A DNA stretch of 39,169 nucleotides, from contig MGWC01000065.1 in assembly GCA_001800815.1 (NCBI GenBank), positions 35,426 to 74,594 on the forward strand. The letters are read 5' to 3'. Below the pieces are notes generated by a model. That model was given only the letters and a program-made list of their open reading frames with translations. It ran no database searches and was not told the origin of the DNA. This DNA is from Euryarchaeota archaeon RBG_19FT_COMBO_56_21 (GTDB lineage Archaea; Thermoplasmatota; Thermoplasmata; UBA10834). Positions 15,575 to 23,606 of this stretch are shown piece by piece (positions within the stretch are counted from its first letter, which is position 1; each line of letters begins with the position of its first letter). The translations under genes were made by a program, and so were the position numbers.

Positions 15575-16492
15575 ATGAGCACAGGCAAACTGACCACGAT
15601 GAAGGAGGCCGTCTCCAAATACGTGAAGGACGGGGATGAGATCTACTTGGCGGGATTCACGCACATGATCCCGTTCGCCGCAGGACATGAGATCATGAGG
15701 CAGAAGCGCAAGAACTTGACGCTCTGTCGTGCGACCCCGGACATCATCTACGATCAGATGATCGCCGCCGGGTGCTGCAAGAAGCTCATGTTCAGCTACG
15801 CTGGCAACCCCGGTGTGGGCTCGCTCAGGTGCTTCAGGAGGGCACTCGAGAAGGGCGTGCCGAACAAGATAGAGATCGACGAGTACTCGCACTTCGGGCT
15901 CTCGGGGAGGTTGTTTGCAGGAGCAACGAACATGCACTTCTTGCCGATGAGGACTAACATTGGCTCCGACCTTCCACCGCAGAACCCGAACCTCAAGACA
16001 GTCAAGGATCCGTACACTGGGGATGAAGTGTCGGTTGTCCCCCCGCTGAAACCGGACGTGGCAGTTGTGCATGTTCAGCGCTGCGATTCAAACGGGAACT
16101 CGCACATATGGGGCATCATTGGTGAGCAGAAGGACGCTGCATTCGCTGCGAGGAAAGTGATCATCAGCGCGGAAGAGATCGTCGAGGAGAGCGTAATCAG
16201 ATCCGACCCGAACCGCACACTCATCCCGGACTTTGTTGTGCACGCGGTTGTGCACGAACCTTGGGCCTGTCATCCGTCCTATGTCCAGGGATACTACGAC
16301 AGGGACAATGAGTTCTACATGCAGTGGGACGAGATAACCAAGGAACACGACTCGACCATGAAGTACTTGGACGAGTGGGTGTTCGGTGTCGAGAACCGCC
16401 AGCAGTACATGAAGAAGATCCAGCAGGAGAAGATCAACAAGCTCCTGCCAAAGCCATGCATGAGCGCTCCCGTCAGCTACGGGAGCGTGTGA
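15575..16492 (+). CDS. CoA-transferase family I, subunit A (GctA-like)
   Basis: A 305-residue subunit whose length fits the glutaconate/IpdA branch of family I CoA-transferases better than the roughly 220-residue AtoD type. It begins with an MKEAVSKYVKDGDEIYLAGF strand-turn pattern and contains the glycine-rich FSYAGNPGVGSLRCFRRALE. PDVAVVHVQRCDSNGN and IWGIIGEQKDAAFAARKVI are family-typical. It should pair with the next gene as a heteromer moving CoA between acids. The acceptor is unknown; a 3-oxo acid from beta-lysine is the inferred candidate. GGAGTGAGG precedes the ATG. Confidence 0.85.
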   Translation: MSTGKLTTMKEAVSKYVKDGDEIYLAGFTHMIPFAAGHEIMRQKRKNLTLCRATPDIIYDQMIAAGCCKKLMFSYAGNPGVGSLRCFRRALEKGVPNKIEIDEYSHFGLSGRLFAGATNMHFLPMRTNIGSDLPPQNPNLKTVKDPYTGDEVSVVPPLKPDVAVVHVQRCDSNGNSHIWGIIGEQKDAAFAARKVIISAEEIVEESVIRSDPNRTLIPDFVVHAVVHEPWACHPSYVQGYYDRDNEFYMQWDEITKEHDSTMKYLDEWVFGVENRQQYMKKIQQEKINKLLPKPCMSAPVSYGSV

Positions 16493-16504
16493 GGAGGCAT
16501 GAAC

Positions 16505-17266
16505 ATGTCAGAATGCACACCGAGCGAGCTGATGGTCGCAGTGGCAGCAAGGGAACTCAAGGACCATGACACAGTGCTGGTCGGCGTTGGCATACCGAAC
16601 CTTGCGGCCAACTTGGCGAAGAAGCTCCAGGCGCCGAACCTGGTGATGGTCTACGAATCGGGCGCTGTCGGATCCAACCCGACTAGGATGCCGCTTTCGA
16701 TCGGAGACCCCTGTTTGGTGACAGGCGCGAAGAGCGTTTGTTCGATGTACGAGCAATTCGCATACTACCTCCAAGGTGGACGCATCGATGTCGGATTCCT
16801 GGGTGGCGCACAGATCGACAAGTACGGGAACATCAACTCGACAGTCATAGGCAGTTATAAGACCCCGAAAGTTAGGCTGCCAGGAAGCGGCGGAGCTTGC
16901 GACATCGCATCGAACGTCAAGAAGATAATCGTCATCACGCCGCACGAGAAGCGGAGGTTCGTGGAGAAGGTGGACTTCCTCACGAGCCCGGGGTTCGTGG
17001 ATGGCAAGGAGAAGTGGAAGCTGCTGAAGCTCCAAGGCGGAGGGCCTTACGCAGTCATTACCAACCTTTGCACGATGAAGTTCGACGATGTCACGGGCGA
17101 GATGATGGTCGCCTCTCTGCACCCCGGGGTCACGATAGAGAAGGTCTGGGAGAACACCCCTTGGAAGGTCAATGTGGCTGCGAAGCTGGAGCAGACTCCC
17201 CCGCCTACTGAGAGGGAGATCTCCGCCCTCAGGGCCCTCGACCCGAGCAAGACCTACCTGGGGTGA
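16505..17266 (+). CDS. CoA-transferase family I, subunit B (GctB-like)
   Basis: A 253-residue partner of the preceding subunit. E51 in MVYESGAVGSNP sits where the catalytic glutamate that forms the CoA-thioester intermediate is expected. This argues for true transferase activity; the IpdAB hydrolases lack it. Other family features are GVGIPNLAANLAKKL, GFLGGAQIDKYGNIN and LPGSGGACDIASN. The ATG at 16505 is chosen because GAGGAGG at 16491-16497 is seven bases away, while an ATG at 16499 is only one base from it. Confidence 0.87.
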   Translation: MSECTPSELMVAVAARELKDHDTVLVGVGIPNLAANLAKKLQAPNLVMVYESGAVGSNPTRMPLSIGDPCLVTGAKSVCSMYEQFAYYLQGGRIDVGFLGGAQIDKYGNINSTVIGSYKTPKVRLPGSGGACDIASNVKKIIVITPHEKRRFVEKVDFLTSPGFVDGKEKWKLLKLQGGGPYAVITNLCTMKFDDVTGEMMVASLHPGVTIEKVWENTPWKVNVAAKLEQTPPPTEREISALRALDPSKTYLG

Positions 17267-17272
17267 GGAACC

Positions 17273-18619
17273 ATGAGCCCGGGCTTCGATCCGATTGCGG
17301 AGTACAACGCGAAGACGAAAAGGAGCGCTCAATGGTTCGAGACAGCCAGCAGGCATCTACCGGGAGGCGTGACCGGGAACGTCAAGTTCTATCCACCCTA
17401 TCCCGTGTACCTCAAGAGGGCTAAGGGGTCGCATGTCTGGGACCTGGATGGGAACGAGTACATAGACTACATGCTGTGCTTTGGTCCGCTGATTCTCGGG
17501 CACGGACACCCGAAAGTTGTAGAGGCCGTTAGAAGACAGATCGAGACGGATGGCACGCATATCTTCGGAGCCCCTCACGAGCTCGAGGCCAAGATGGCTG
17601 AGCGACTGAAGGGCATCTTTCCATTCGCCGATTTGGTCAGGTTCACGAACTCGGGGCTAGAGGCCACGATGCACGCGCTACGCGTGGTGAAGGGCTTCAG
17701 AAAGAAGACGAAAGTGGCCAAGTTCGAGGGAGCTTATCACGGTTGCTATGACGAAGCGCTCTGCAGCTTGGCGCCTGCGGAAAGCGCCGCGGGCCCGAGA
17801 TCTTCCCCCAAGACCGTTGCCGGGTCCTACGGCACCTCTGAAGCCACAGTAGAGAATGTCCTCGTGCTCCCCTACAACGATATCGAGAACTCGGTGAAGT
17901 TGCTGCGGGCCTACAAGGACGAACTGGCGGCCGTCATCATGGAGCCGGTCCAGCGGGGCTTCGTCATCCCGGACATCGAGTTCCTCAGAGTGGTCAGAGA
18001 GACCACGCAGGAGTTCGGCATCCCGCTGATATTCGATGAGGTGATGTCGGGGTTTAGAATGGAAGTCTTCGGCGGCGCATGCACTCAGTACAAGGTAGAA
18101 CCCGATATGATCTGCTTGGGGAAAATCATCGGTGGCGGGTTCCCGATCGGAGCCTTCCTCGGGAAGCGCGAAATCATGGACATGGTCAACCCGGTCACCC
18201 GCCCAAAAGACCAACGCGTATTCCACGGGGGAACCTTCAACGGGCACCCAACAGTGTTATCCGCAGGCTGGGCAACGCTCGACGTGCTACAGGAGCCTAA
18301 GACGTATCCATACCTGAACAGGATTACTGATGAGTTGAGGAATGGCTTCAACGATCTGTTCGGAAGGGCGGGCTTCGATGCAAGGGCCATCGGTCCCGGT
18401 TCGACATTCAACATAGTGTTCTCGAAGGGCAAGATAGCCGACTACAGGGACGCCGCGAAGGCGGACGCGCAGCTCAGGCAGAAGCTGGACTATGGTATGC
18501 TCGCCAGAGGGCTGCACTTCCACCCGGACAAGCCGTTCTACACCTGTACGGAGCACTCCGACAATGACGTCACTCGTACACTAAGCGTCGTCGAAGAAGT
18601 CTTGAAGAAGATGAAGTAA
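17273..18619 (+). CDS. Class III PLP aminotransferase (GSA-aminomutase-like), possible beta-amino acid aminotransferase
   Basis: A 448-residue class III aminotransferase. The PLP lysine is K284 in LGKIIGGGFPIGAF; IFDEVMSGFR carries the PLP-binding Asp; GHGHPKVVEAVRRQ and TNSGLEATMHALR are typical. It most resembles glutamate-1-semialdehyde aminomutases, but no haem genes are nearby and VFHGGTFNGHP differs from the usual aminomutase GTLSGNP. Characterised beta-phenylalanine aminotransferases belong to this same branch. Next to an aminomutase that makes beta-lysine, an inferred substrate is the beta-amino group of beta-lysine, giving 3-oxo-6-aminohexanoate. GGTGAGGA precedes the ATG. It ends seven bases from the convergent dapF. 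Confidence 0.85.
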   Translation: MSPGFDPIAEYNAKTKRSAQWFETASRHLPGGVTGNVKFYPPYPVYLKRAKGSHVWDLDGNEYIDYMLCFGPLILGHGHPKVVEAVRRQIETDGTHIFGAPHELEAKMAERLKGIFPFADLVRFTNSGLEATMHALRVVKGFRKKTKVAKFEGAYHGCYDEALCSLAPAESAAGPRSSPKTVAGSYGTSEATVENVLVLPYNDIENSVKLLRAYKDELAAVIMEPVQRGFVIPDIEFLRVVRETTQEFGIPLIFDEVMSGFRMEVFGGACTQYKVEPDMICLGKIIGGGFPIGAFLGKREIMDMVNPVTRPKDQRVFHGGTFNGHPTVLSAGWATLDVLQEPKTYPYLNRITDELRNGFNDLFGRAGFDARAIGPGSTFNIVFSKGKIADYRDAAKADAQLRQKLDYGMLARGLHFHPDKPFYTCTEHSDNDVTRTLSVVEEVLKKMK

Positions 18620-18626
18620 CAGGACC

Positions 18627-19487
18627 TCAGACATCAGCGACCAGCTTGCCCTGGAATTCGCACATGGCCGGGCCGGTCATGAAGGCGCGCCCCTCTTTGT
18701 CCAGTTCCACTTTGATGGTGCCCCCAGGTGGTCGGACCTTGACTGTTCCAGGTTTCACCCACTTGAGCATCAAGGCCACCGCGGCGCTTGCCGTGGCACC
18801 AGTTCCACAAGCCAGGGTCTCATCATAGACTCCCCGTTCGTAGGTCCGGATCCTGATCTCGTGAGGTCCTGCGACCTCGACGAAGTTGAGGTTCACACCG
18901 TTGGGGAAGCGCTTCGTGTCAGCATTCGTTTCTTCTCCGATCGTTGTCGCATCTATCGCGTCCACATCGCGCACTCTTATGACGATGTGGGGTTCGCCGG
19001 AGTTCACGATCGACGCGTTCAATTTCCCCGCCAGTGTTCGAAGGGGGAATCGGAGCATCGAATCGGAAGCATTACCATTGTCCGTGACATACGCCTTGAG
19101 ATCGCGCCTCTGAGTGCGCACGATCCCCATGTCGACTCTGTACTGCTCGCCCACTCTCTCGATGTGCTTCACGCCGTCCCTTGTGAGGATGTCCAGCTCC
19201 GACTTTCCGAGCTTGTTTGCGAGATAGGACGCCACGCATCGAATGCCATTGCCGCACATGTCCGCCTCGTTTCCAGCGGGCTCAAACAGGCGCATCGAAC
19301 CGTCCACACCTTTTCCCCTTTCGAGGAAGATTATCCCGTCCGCTCCCACCTTGAAATGCCGATCCGTCAATGACTTCGCCAGCTTGCTCCTCGCAACGTT
19401 CGTGGTCTTGCGACCCTTCAGCTCGTCGACAATGATGAAATCGTTACCGCACCCCTGGTACTTGCTGAAATCGAGTTGGAGTCTCAT
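18627..19487 (-). CDS. dapF: Diaminopimelate epimerase
   Basis: A 286-residue epimerase converting LL- to meso-diaminopimelate in lysine biosynthesis. The two catalytic cysteines are C78 in EADMCGNGIRC and C227 in ETLACGTGATA. YQGCGNDFIIVD near the start, NSGEPHIVI and FPNGVNLNFVEV also match. A TATA-like element at 19510-19520 gives a very short leader before the ATG at 19487. It faces the aminotransferase operon, so genes for making and inferred breakdown of lysine lie side by side. No other dap gene is in the window. Confidence 0.95.
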   Translation of the reverse strand: MRLQLDFSKYQGCGNDFIIVDELKGRKTTNVARSKLAKSLTDRHFKVGADGIIFLERGKGVDGSMRLFEPAGNEADMCGNGIRCVASYLANKLGKSELDILTRDGVKHIERVGEQYRVDMGIVRTQRRDLKAYVTDNGNASDSMLRFPLRTLAGKLNASIVNSGEPHIVIRVRDVDAIDATTIGEETNADTKRFPNGVNLNFVEVAGPHEIRIRTYERGVYDETLACGTGATASAAVALMLKWVKPGTVKVRPPGGTIKVELDKEGRAFMTGPAMCEFQGKLVADV

Positions 19488-19509
19488 CTACTACCTTGAT
19501 GGCGCGGTA

Positions 19510-19520
19510 GGATTTAATCG
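19510..19520 (-). promoter_or_regulatory. TATA box of dapF
   Basis: CGATTAAATCC on the minus strand, about 28 nt before the ATG at 19487, predicts a leaderless or nearly leaderless mRNA. Confidence 0.5.
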
Positions 19521-19542
19521 TACTTGGTGTCAAATCAGAAAA

Positions 19543-19554
19543 CGGTTAAATAAC
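19543..19554 (+). promoter_or_regulatory. TATA box of the D-aminoacylase gene
   Basis: CGGTTAAATAAC lies about 70 nt before the TTG at 19617 and is divergent from the dapF promoter only about 30 bases away. Shared control is possible. Confidence 0.5.
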
Positions 19555-19616
19555 CAACGTGGGATTTCGGACAGCACACGCCGAAGCCAGCGACATGCGC
19601 TGAAGGGAGAAATCGA

Positions 19617-21227
19617 TTGCACAGCATTCTTATCAAGGGCGGAATGGTCATTGACGGGATCGGGACTCCGGCTGCTCCTTACGACCTCGCCATTGACGGA
19701 GCGAAGATTGCGGGGTTCTACAAGCCGTCCGAGACAGATGCCTCGTTGGTCCTCGATGCCAGCGGAATGATCGTCTGTCCCGGGTTCATCGATATTCACT
19801 CCCACTCAGAGATACACCTCCTGAACAATCCACTCGCTGAGAGCAAGGTGCGACAGGGAGTGACGACGGAGCTCGTGGGCAACTGCGGAACGTCCCCGGG
19901 TCCTATAATCGGAGCGGCGCGGGAATTGCTCTGGGACTACTCACACGCACTCGATGTCAATTTAGACTGGGCTTCCTTGGACGAGTATCTTCTGAGGCTC
20001 TCCAATGCAAGGCCTTCAGTCAACGTGGCGACTCTCGTCGGAGCATCGATGCTTCGGGCAAGCGTCCTTGGGAACGATGACAGGGCGCCCTCAGTCGATG
20101 AACTCACGAGAATGCAGGAGTTGCTCTCCGAGGCGATGCTCCAGGGTGCTTGGGGGCTTTCGTCTGGACTTATCTATGCTCCTGGGTGCTACGCATCCAC
20201 GCAAGAGCTGGTTGACCTCGCATCAACGACGGCGTCTTTCGGAGGGATTTATGCGAGCCACATCAGGGGAGAGGGACGCACCCTAGTGAAAGCAGTAGAG
20301 GAGGCCATCAGGATAGGCCGCGAAGCCCGAATCAGAGTCGAGATATCGCACCACAAAGCGTGCGGGAAATCCATGTGGGGGACCGTTTCGAAGACCATCG
20401 CCATGATGGAGGAAGCAAGGAAATCCGGTGTTGACGTCGCATTCGATGTCTATCCATACTCAGCCTCCAACACAAGTCTGGACACCATCATGCCACCTTG
20501 GGCTAGGGAGGGCGGCAAGGCGCGGACTCTCCAGCGGCTGAAGGACCCCACGACTCGCTCGAAGATAGCGGAACAGGTTGTGACGGGAGCGGAGAACGTC
20601 GAAGACGTTGTCAAGGACACGGGCTGGGAGAACATTGTTCTGGTGGGTTTCAGGAAACAGCAGAACAAGCCATTCGAAGGCAAGTCCGTGCTCGAGATCT
20701 CTAAGTCCTTGGGAAAGTCTCCAGTCGATGTTGCGCTCGACCTGATAGTCGACGAGGAGTTGCAGCTCGGTGCCATCTTCCATGAAATGGTCGAGGACGA
20801 CGTAATCACGGTCATGAGTCACCCATTGGCGAGCATCGGTTCCGACGGAGAAGCGATGGCTCCATACGGAGTCACGGGTGAGTCCGCTGTGCATCCGAGA
20901 GCGTACGGCACATTCCCGCGTGTGCTCAGACGCTATGTCTTCGAGAAGCGCGCATTGAGTCTTGAGGACGCCATAAGGAAGATGACCGCGTGGCCTGCAG
21001 ATAGACTGCGGATAAGAGACCGTGGGGTGCTGGCCAAGAGGATGGCAGCCGACGTCGTTGTCTTTGACCCTATGATAGTTCGGGATACTGCGACCTTCGA
21101 GAGGTCCCATAGCTACGCGGCAGGTATCAAGTACGTTATTGTGAACGGAGCGGTCACTGTGTCCAACGGAGAGCACACAATGGAGAGGGCAGGCCTGGTC
21201 TTGCGGCATCCGCCGGGAGTGGCCTAG
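19617..21227 (+). CDS. N-acyl-D-amino-acid deacylase (amidohydrolase superfamily)
   Basis: A 536-residue metal-dependent amidohydrolase of the D-aminoacylase family, which removes the acyl group from N-acyl-D-amino acids. The metal motif is H61-S-H63 in GFIDIHSHSE, with C90 in LVGNCG equal to the bridging Cys of characterised D-aminoacylases. Later histidines are in YASHIRGEG and EISHHKACG, and the catalytic Asp is in SIGSDGEAMAPYG. VHPRAYGTFPRVL is a further family marker. The TTG start follows GGGAG at 19605-19609 with seven-base spacing. Substrate scope (D-amino acids versus other N-acyl amides) cannot be fixed from sequence. It converges with the M20 peptidase with a 2-base gap. Confidence 0.88.
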   Translation: MHSILIKGGMVIDGIGTPAAPYDLAIDGAKIAGFYKPSETDASLVLDASGMIVCPGFIDIHSHSEIHLLNNPLAESKVRQGVTTELVGNCGTSPGPIIGAARELLWDYSHALDVNLDWASLDEYLLRLSNARPSVNVATLVGASMLRASVLGNDDRAPSVDELTRMQELLSEAMLQGAWGLSSGLIYAPGCYASTQELVDLASTTASFGGIYASHIRGEGRTLVKAVEEAIRIGREARIRVEISHHKACGKSMWGTVSKTIAMMEEARKSGVDVAFDVYPYSASNTSLDTIMPPWAREGGKARTLQRLKDPTTRSKIAEQVVTGAENVEDVVKDTGWENIVLVGFRKQQNKPFEGKSVLEISKSLGKSPVDVALDLIVDEELQLGAIFHEMVEDDVITVMSHPLASIGSDGEAMAPYGVTGESAVHPRAYGTFPRVLRRYVFEKRALSLEDAIRKMTAWPADRLRIRDRGVLAKRMAADVVVFDPMIVRDTATFERSHSYAAGIKYVIVNGAVTVSNGEHTMERAGLVLRHPPGVA

Positions 21228-21229
21228 TC

Positions 21230-22444
21230 TCAGACGCCGGGGCCGCACACGTCCAAAGCTACGAGGGAGTAGACCTGGGAGCACTTGGTGAGGTCGTCGA
21301 CATTCACATATTCAACGCGTGCATGCGCTCCCGCCCCGCCAGGGCCGAAAACTACAGTGGGTGTCTTGGCATACTGTGTGAGGAGTGCAGCGTCCGTCCA
21401 CCCCCAGAAGCTCGTGATTTTCCCCGGGCGCTGGGTGACTGTCCTGACCGATTGCTGGAGGGATTTGACTACCGGGTGACCTGTACTCACAACATTCGGA
21501 ACATGCGCCATGGTCATCATGTTGGACGGGTCGCGCTTCAAGTCCGCTTTGAATGAAGGGTCTTCCTTCTTCAGTTTGTCGAACAGGTCATAGATCTCCG
21601 TGAACACTTGTTGGAGCTTCTCCTCGGGCACCCACCGTCTGTCGACTTTGATCACACAGTGGTCCGCCACGGAACTCGGCTGTTGGCCTCCTGTGATTAC
21701 ACCCAGGTTCAGAGTCGGGGGAAGGGTGTACTTCACCTTCCTGGCCTTCAGTCTGGGGAGGAGGTCAGTCTCCACTGCATTGACGAACCTGGCGGCCATC
21801 GATATCGCGTTCACACCCTTGTCCGCCTGTCCTCCGTGTGCCGCCTTGCCGTAGAAGTGAACGTCGAGCCATTCCAGGCCTCTGTGCGAGGGCTGGATCT
21901 CCATGTCCGTCGGTTCGCCTATGATCCCCATATCGGCCTTTGGTCCCCGCAATACGAGGTCCTCAGTGCCCTCACTCTTTCGCTCCTCGCCGATGACCGC
22001 CGCGAATATCAGATCGCCTTCGAGCTTCAGCCTGGCCCGCTTGATCGCCACGAGGGCCATGGCCATCGCGCCGAGTCCACCCTTCATGTCGAGGGAGCCC
22101 CTGCCGTAGAGGCGCCCATTGCTTACTTTCGGGGTGAACGGGTCGATGTCCATTTGGAAGGCTGGAACAGTGTCCGTATGGCCGCTGAGGAGCAGTCGCT
22201 TGCCGGAGCCTGAACCCTTGATGGTCGCGATGACGTTCGGCCTGTTCTTCTCGACCGTTCGGAGCTTCGAATCGATCCCTTCGTCTTGCAGGAACTCGTT
22301 CAGGAACTCTGCGACTTCCTTCTCCTGCGTAGGCACTTCGCAGTGGCTCGGGATCTTCACGAGGCCCTTGACGAGCTTCTCGACTTCGAGCCTTTTGACC
22401 TGCGTCTTGATCTTCTCGAAAGGTGCCTTTGCTTTGGCGGACAT
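21230..22444 (-). CDS. M20-family metallopeptidase (ArgE/DapE-like)
   Basis: A 404-residue two-zinc peptidase or deacylase. Metal ligands lie in SGHTDTVP, GSLDMKGG, IGEERKSEG and IGEPTDM, with the last His in GAHARVEYV. The small dimerisation domain is inserted at about HRGLEWLDVHFYGKAAHGG. The family covers N-acetylornithine deacetylases, succinyl-diaminopimelate desuccinylases and dipeptidases. A DapE role would fit dapF about 2.6 kb away but cannot be told from a peptidase role here. The ATG at 22444 was chosen; a GTG at 22453 would add three residues. The gap of 70 bases to the dmpA-like gene upstream could allow co-transcription. Confidence 0.88.
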   Translation of the reverse strand: MSAKAKAPFEKIKTQVKRLEVEKLVKGLVKIPSHCEVPTQEKEVAEFLNEFLQDEGIDSKLRTVEKNRPNVIATIKGSGSGKRLLLSGHTDTVPAFQMDIDPFTPKVSNGRLYGRGSLDMKGGLGAMAMALVAIKRARLKLEGDLIFAAVIGEERKSEGTEDLVLRGPKADMGIIGEPTDMEIQPSHRGLEWLDVHFYGKAAHGGQADKGVNAISMAARFVNAVETDLLPRLKARKVKYTLPPTLNLGVITGGQQPSSVADHCVIKVDRRWVPEEKLQQVFTEIYDLFDKLKKEDPSFKADLKRDPSNMMTMAHVPNVVSTGHPVVKSLQQSVRTVTQRPGKITSFWGWTDAALLTQYAKTPTVVFGPGGAGAHARVEYVNVDDLTKCSQVYSLVALDVCGPGV

Positions 22445-22514
22445 GCTACCCACAGCCTCGTCGCTACCTGTCTAATGGGATGGGAATGACCTACGAAAAA
22501 GGTATCTGATTGGG

Positions 22515-23606
22515 TTAGCGAATGAGCCTGCCGTGTTCCTTCAGAATCCTCAGGGTTTCGTCGATCGGCAGGGCATTTGAGACATGTCCGTCTCTGCCCT
22601 CTATCGTCTCAGCCTTGAACAGTGAGTTGACTATGGATTCTGCCGTGGAGTCTATCGTGGCTCTGAAGAGTGGGTCTATTTCGCTATCCCTCAGGAGGTG
22701 GTCTACTAGGAGCCCGTTCCCTTTGTATCGGTCGTGCATGTTCGCCGTCGAGAAGGACACCACGATATCTCCGCTTCCGTTATGAGATGCAGAACCTGTC
22801 ACAGCGAGGCCCATGATCGCTCGTCTAGCGATCCTGCCGAGCTGCCTGGAGTCTAATGGTGCGTCGGTCCCCACTACCATTACTATGGAGCCCTTCTCCG
22901 GTCTCTGGATGTCGGGGGATCCCAGGAGGCTGCCAACAGGCACTCCATCGATCCTCAACTCCTGCCACTCGCCGTGATTGCACATGACGAGAGTTCCGAC
23001 GGTGTACTTGCCTGCAGGCGTCGAGACCATCCTCGAGCTGGTGCCAATCCCGCCCTTGTAGTCGAAAGCGGACATCCCTGTCCCGCCGCCAACGGAGCCC
23101 TCTTTGACCTCCGCTGACGCGTTCTCTATGGCCTCATATACGTGCTCTTCGCGGACGTGAAGACCGCGAGAGTCGTTCAGCCAGCTGTCGTCGCACTCCG
23201 ACACTGTCGGAATGATCGTGTCCTCGGTCACACCCGATGTCGGATTCTGTTTCAGCATGTACTTCACGATAGCCGTCGCGGCAGTGCCCATTGACATCGT
23301 GTTCGTTAGGACAATCGGCGTATCGATTAGACCGAACTCTCGTATCTGAAGCGAGCCGCCGAGCCCGCCGCAGCCGTTGAAGTCGAAATATGACGCCTTC
23401 ACGGGCCGCTCGAACAAGCTCCCGTCATGCGGAAGGATCGCGGTCACTCCAGTACGTGCAGGTCCATTGCCTGGATCAAGCCGTCCGCTGCCCTTTATGA
23501 TGGTGCAGTGGCCCACCTTCACGCCTGAGACGTCTGTGATCGCGTTTCTCGGACCAGTCGGTTGCTCACCGAACCAGACGCCCGCTTCACGAGCCCTAGG
23601 CTTCAT
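22515..23606 (-). CDS. P1-family (DmpA-type) aminopeptidase
   Basis: A 363-residue member of the DmpA/BapA family: Ntn-like serine hydrolases that cleave themselves at a Gly-Ser bond and release D-, L- or beta-amino acids from peptide N-termini. The processing site is likely G239-S240 in EKGSIVMVVGTDAPL. NAITDVSGVKVGH, GSVGGGTGMSAFDYKGGIGT and TGSASHNGSGDIVV are family signatures. The ATG at 23606 overlaps the stop of the upstream ABC ATPase as ATGA, which fixes the start; a 36-residue extension from 23714 would run inside that gene. Co-expression with peptide-transport ATPases suggests it processes imported peptides. Confidence 0.92.
   Translation of the reverse strand: MKPRAREAGVWFGEQPTGPRNAITDVSGVKVGHCTIIKGSGRLDPGNGPARTGVTAILPHDGSLFERPVKASYFDFNGCGGLGGSLQIREFGLIDTPIVLTNTMSMGTAATAIVKYMLKQNPTSGVTEDTIIPTVSECDDSWLNDSRGLHVREEHVYEAIENASAEVKEGSVGGGTGMSAFDYKGGIGTSSRMVSTPAGKYTVGTLVMCNHGEWQELRIDGVPVGSLLGSPDIQRPEKGSIVMVVGTDAPLDSRQLGRIARRAIMGLAVTGSASHNGSGDIVVSFSTANMHDRYKGNGLLVDHLLRDSEIDPLFRATIDSTAESIVNSLFKAETIEGRDGHVSNALPIDETLRILKEHGRLIR

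Noticed and set aside
15539..16072. 177-residue minus-strand ORF (also 16508-17356, 20460-21284 and 12825-13499)
   Set aside because: Antisense shadows of well-identified genes; no family motifs, and typical for GC-rich DNA.
17273..18619. Calling this gene hemL
   Set aside because: No haem-synthesis neighbours; the operon context and a key segment suggest another aminotransferase.
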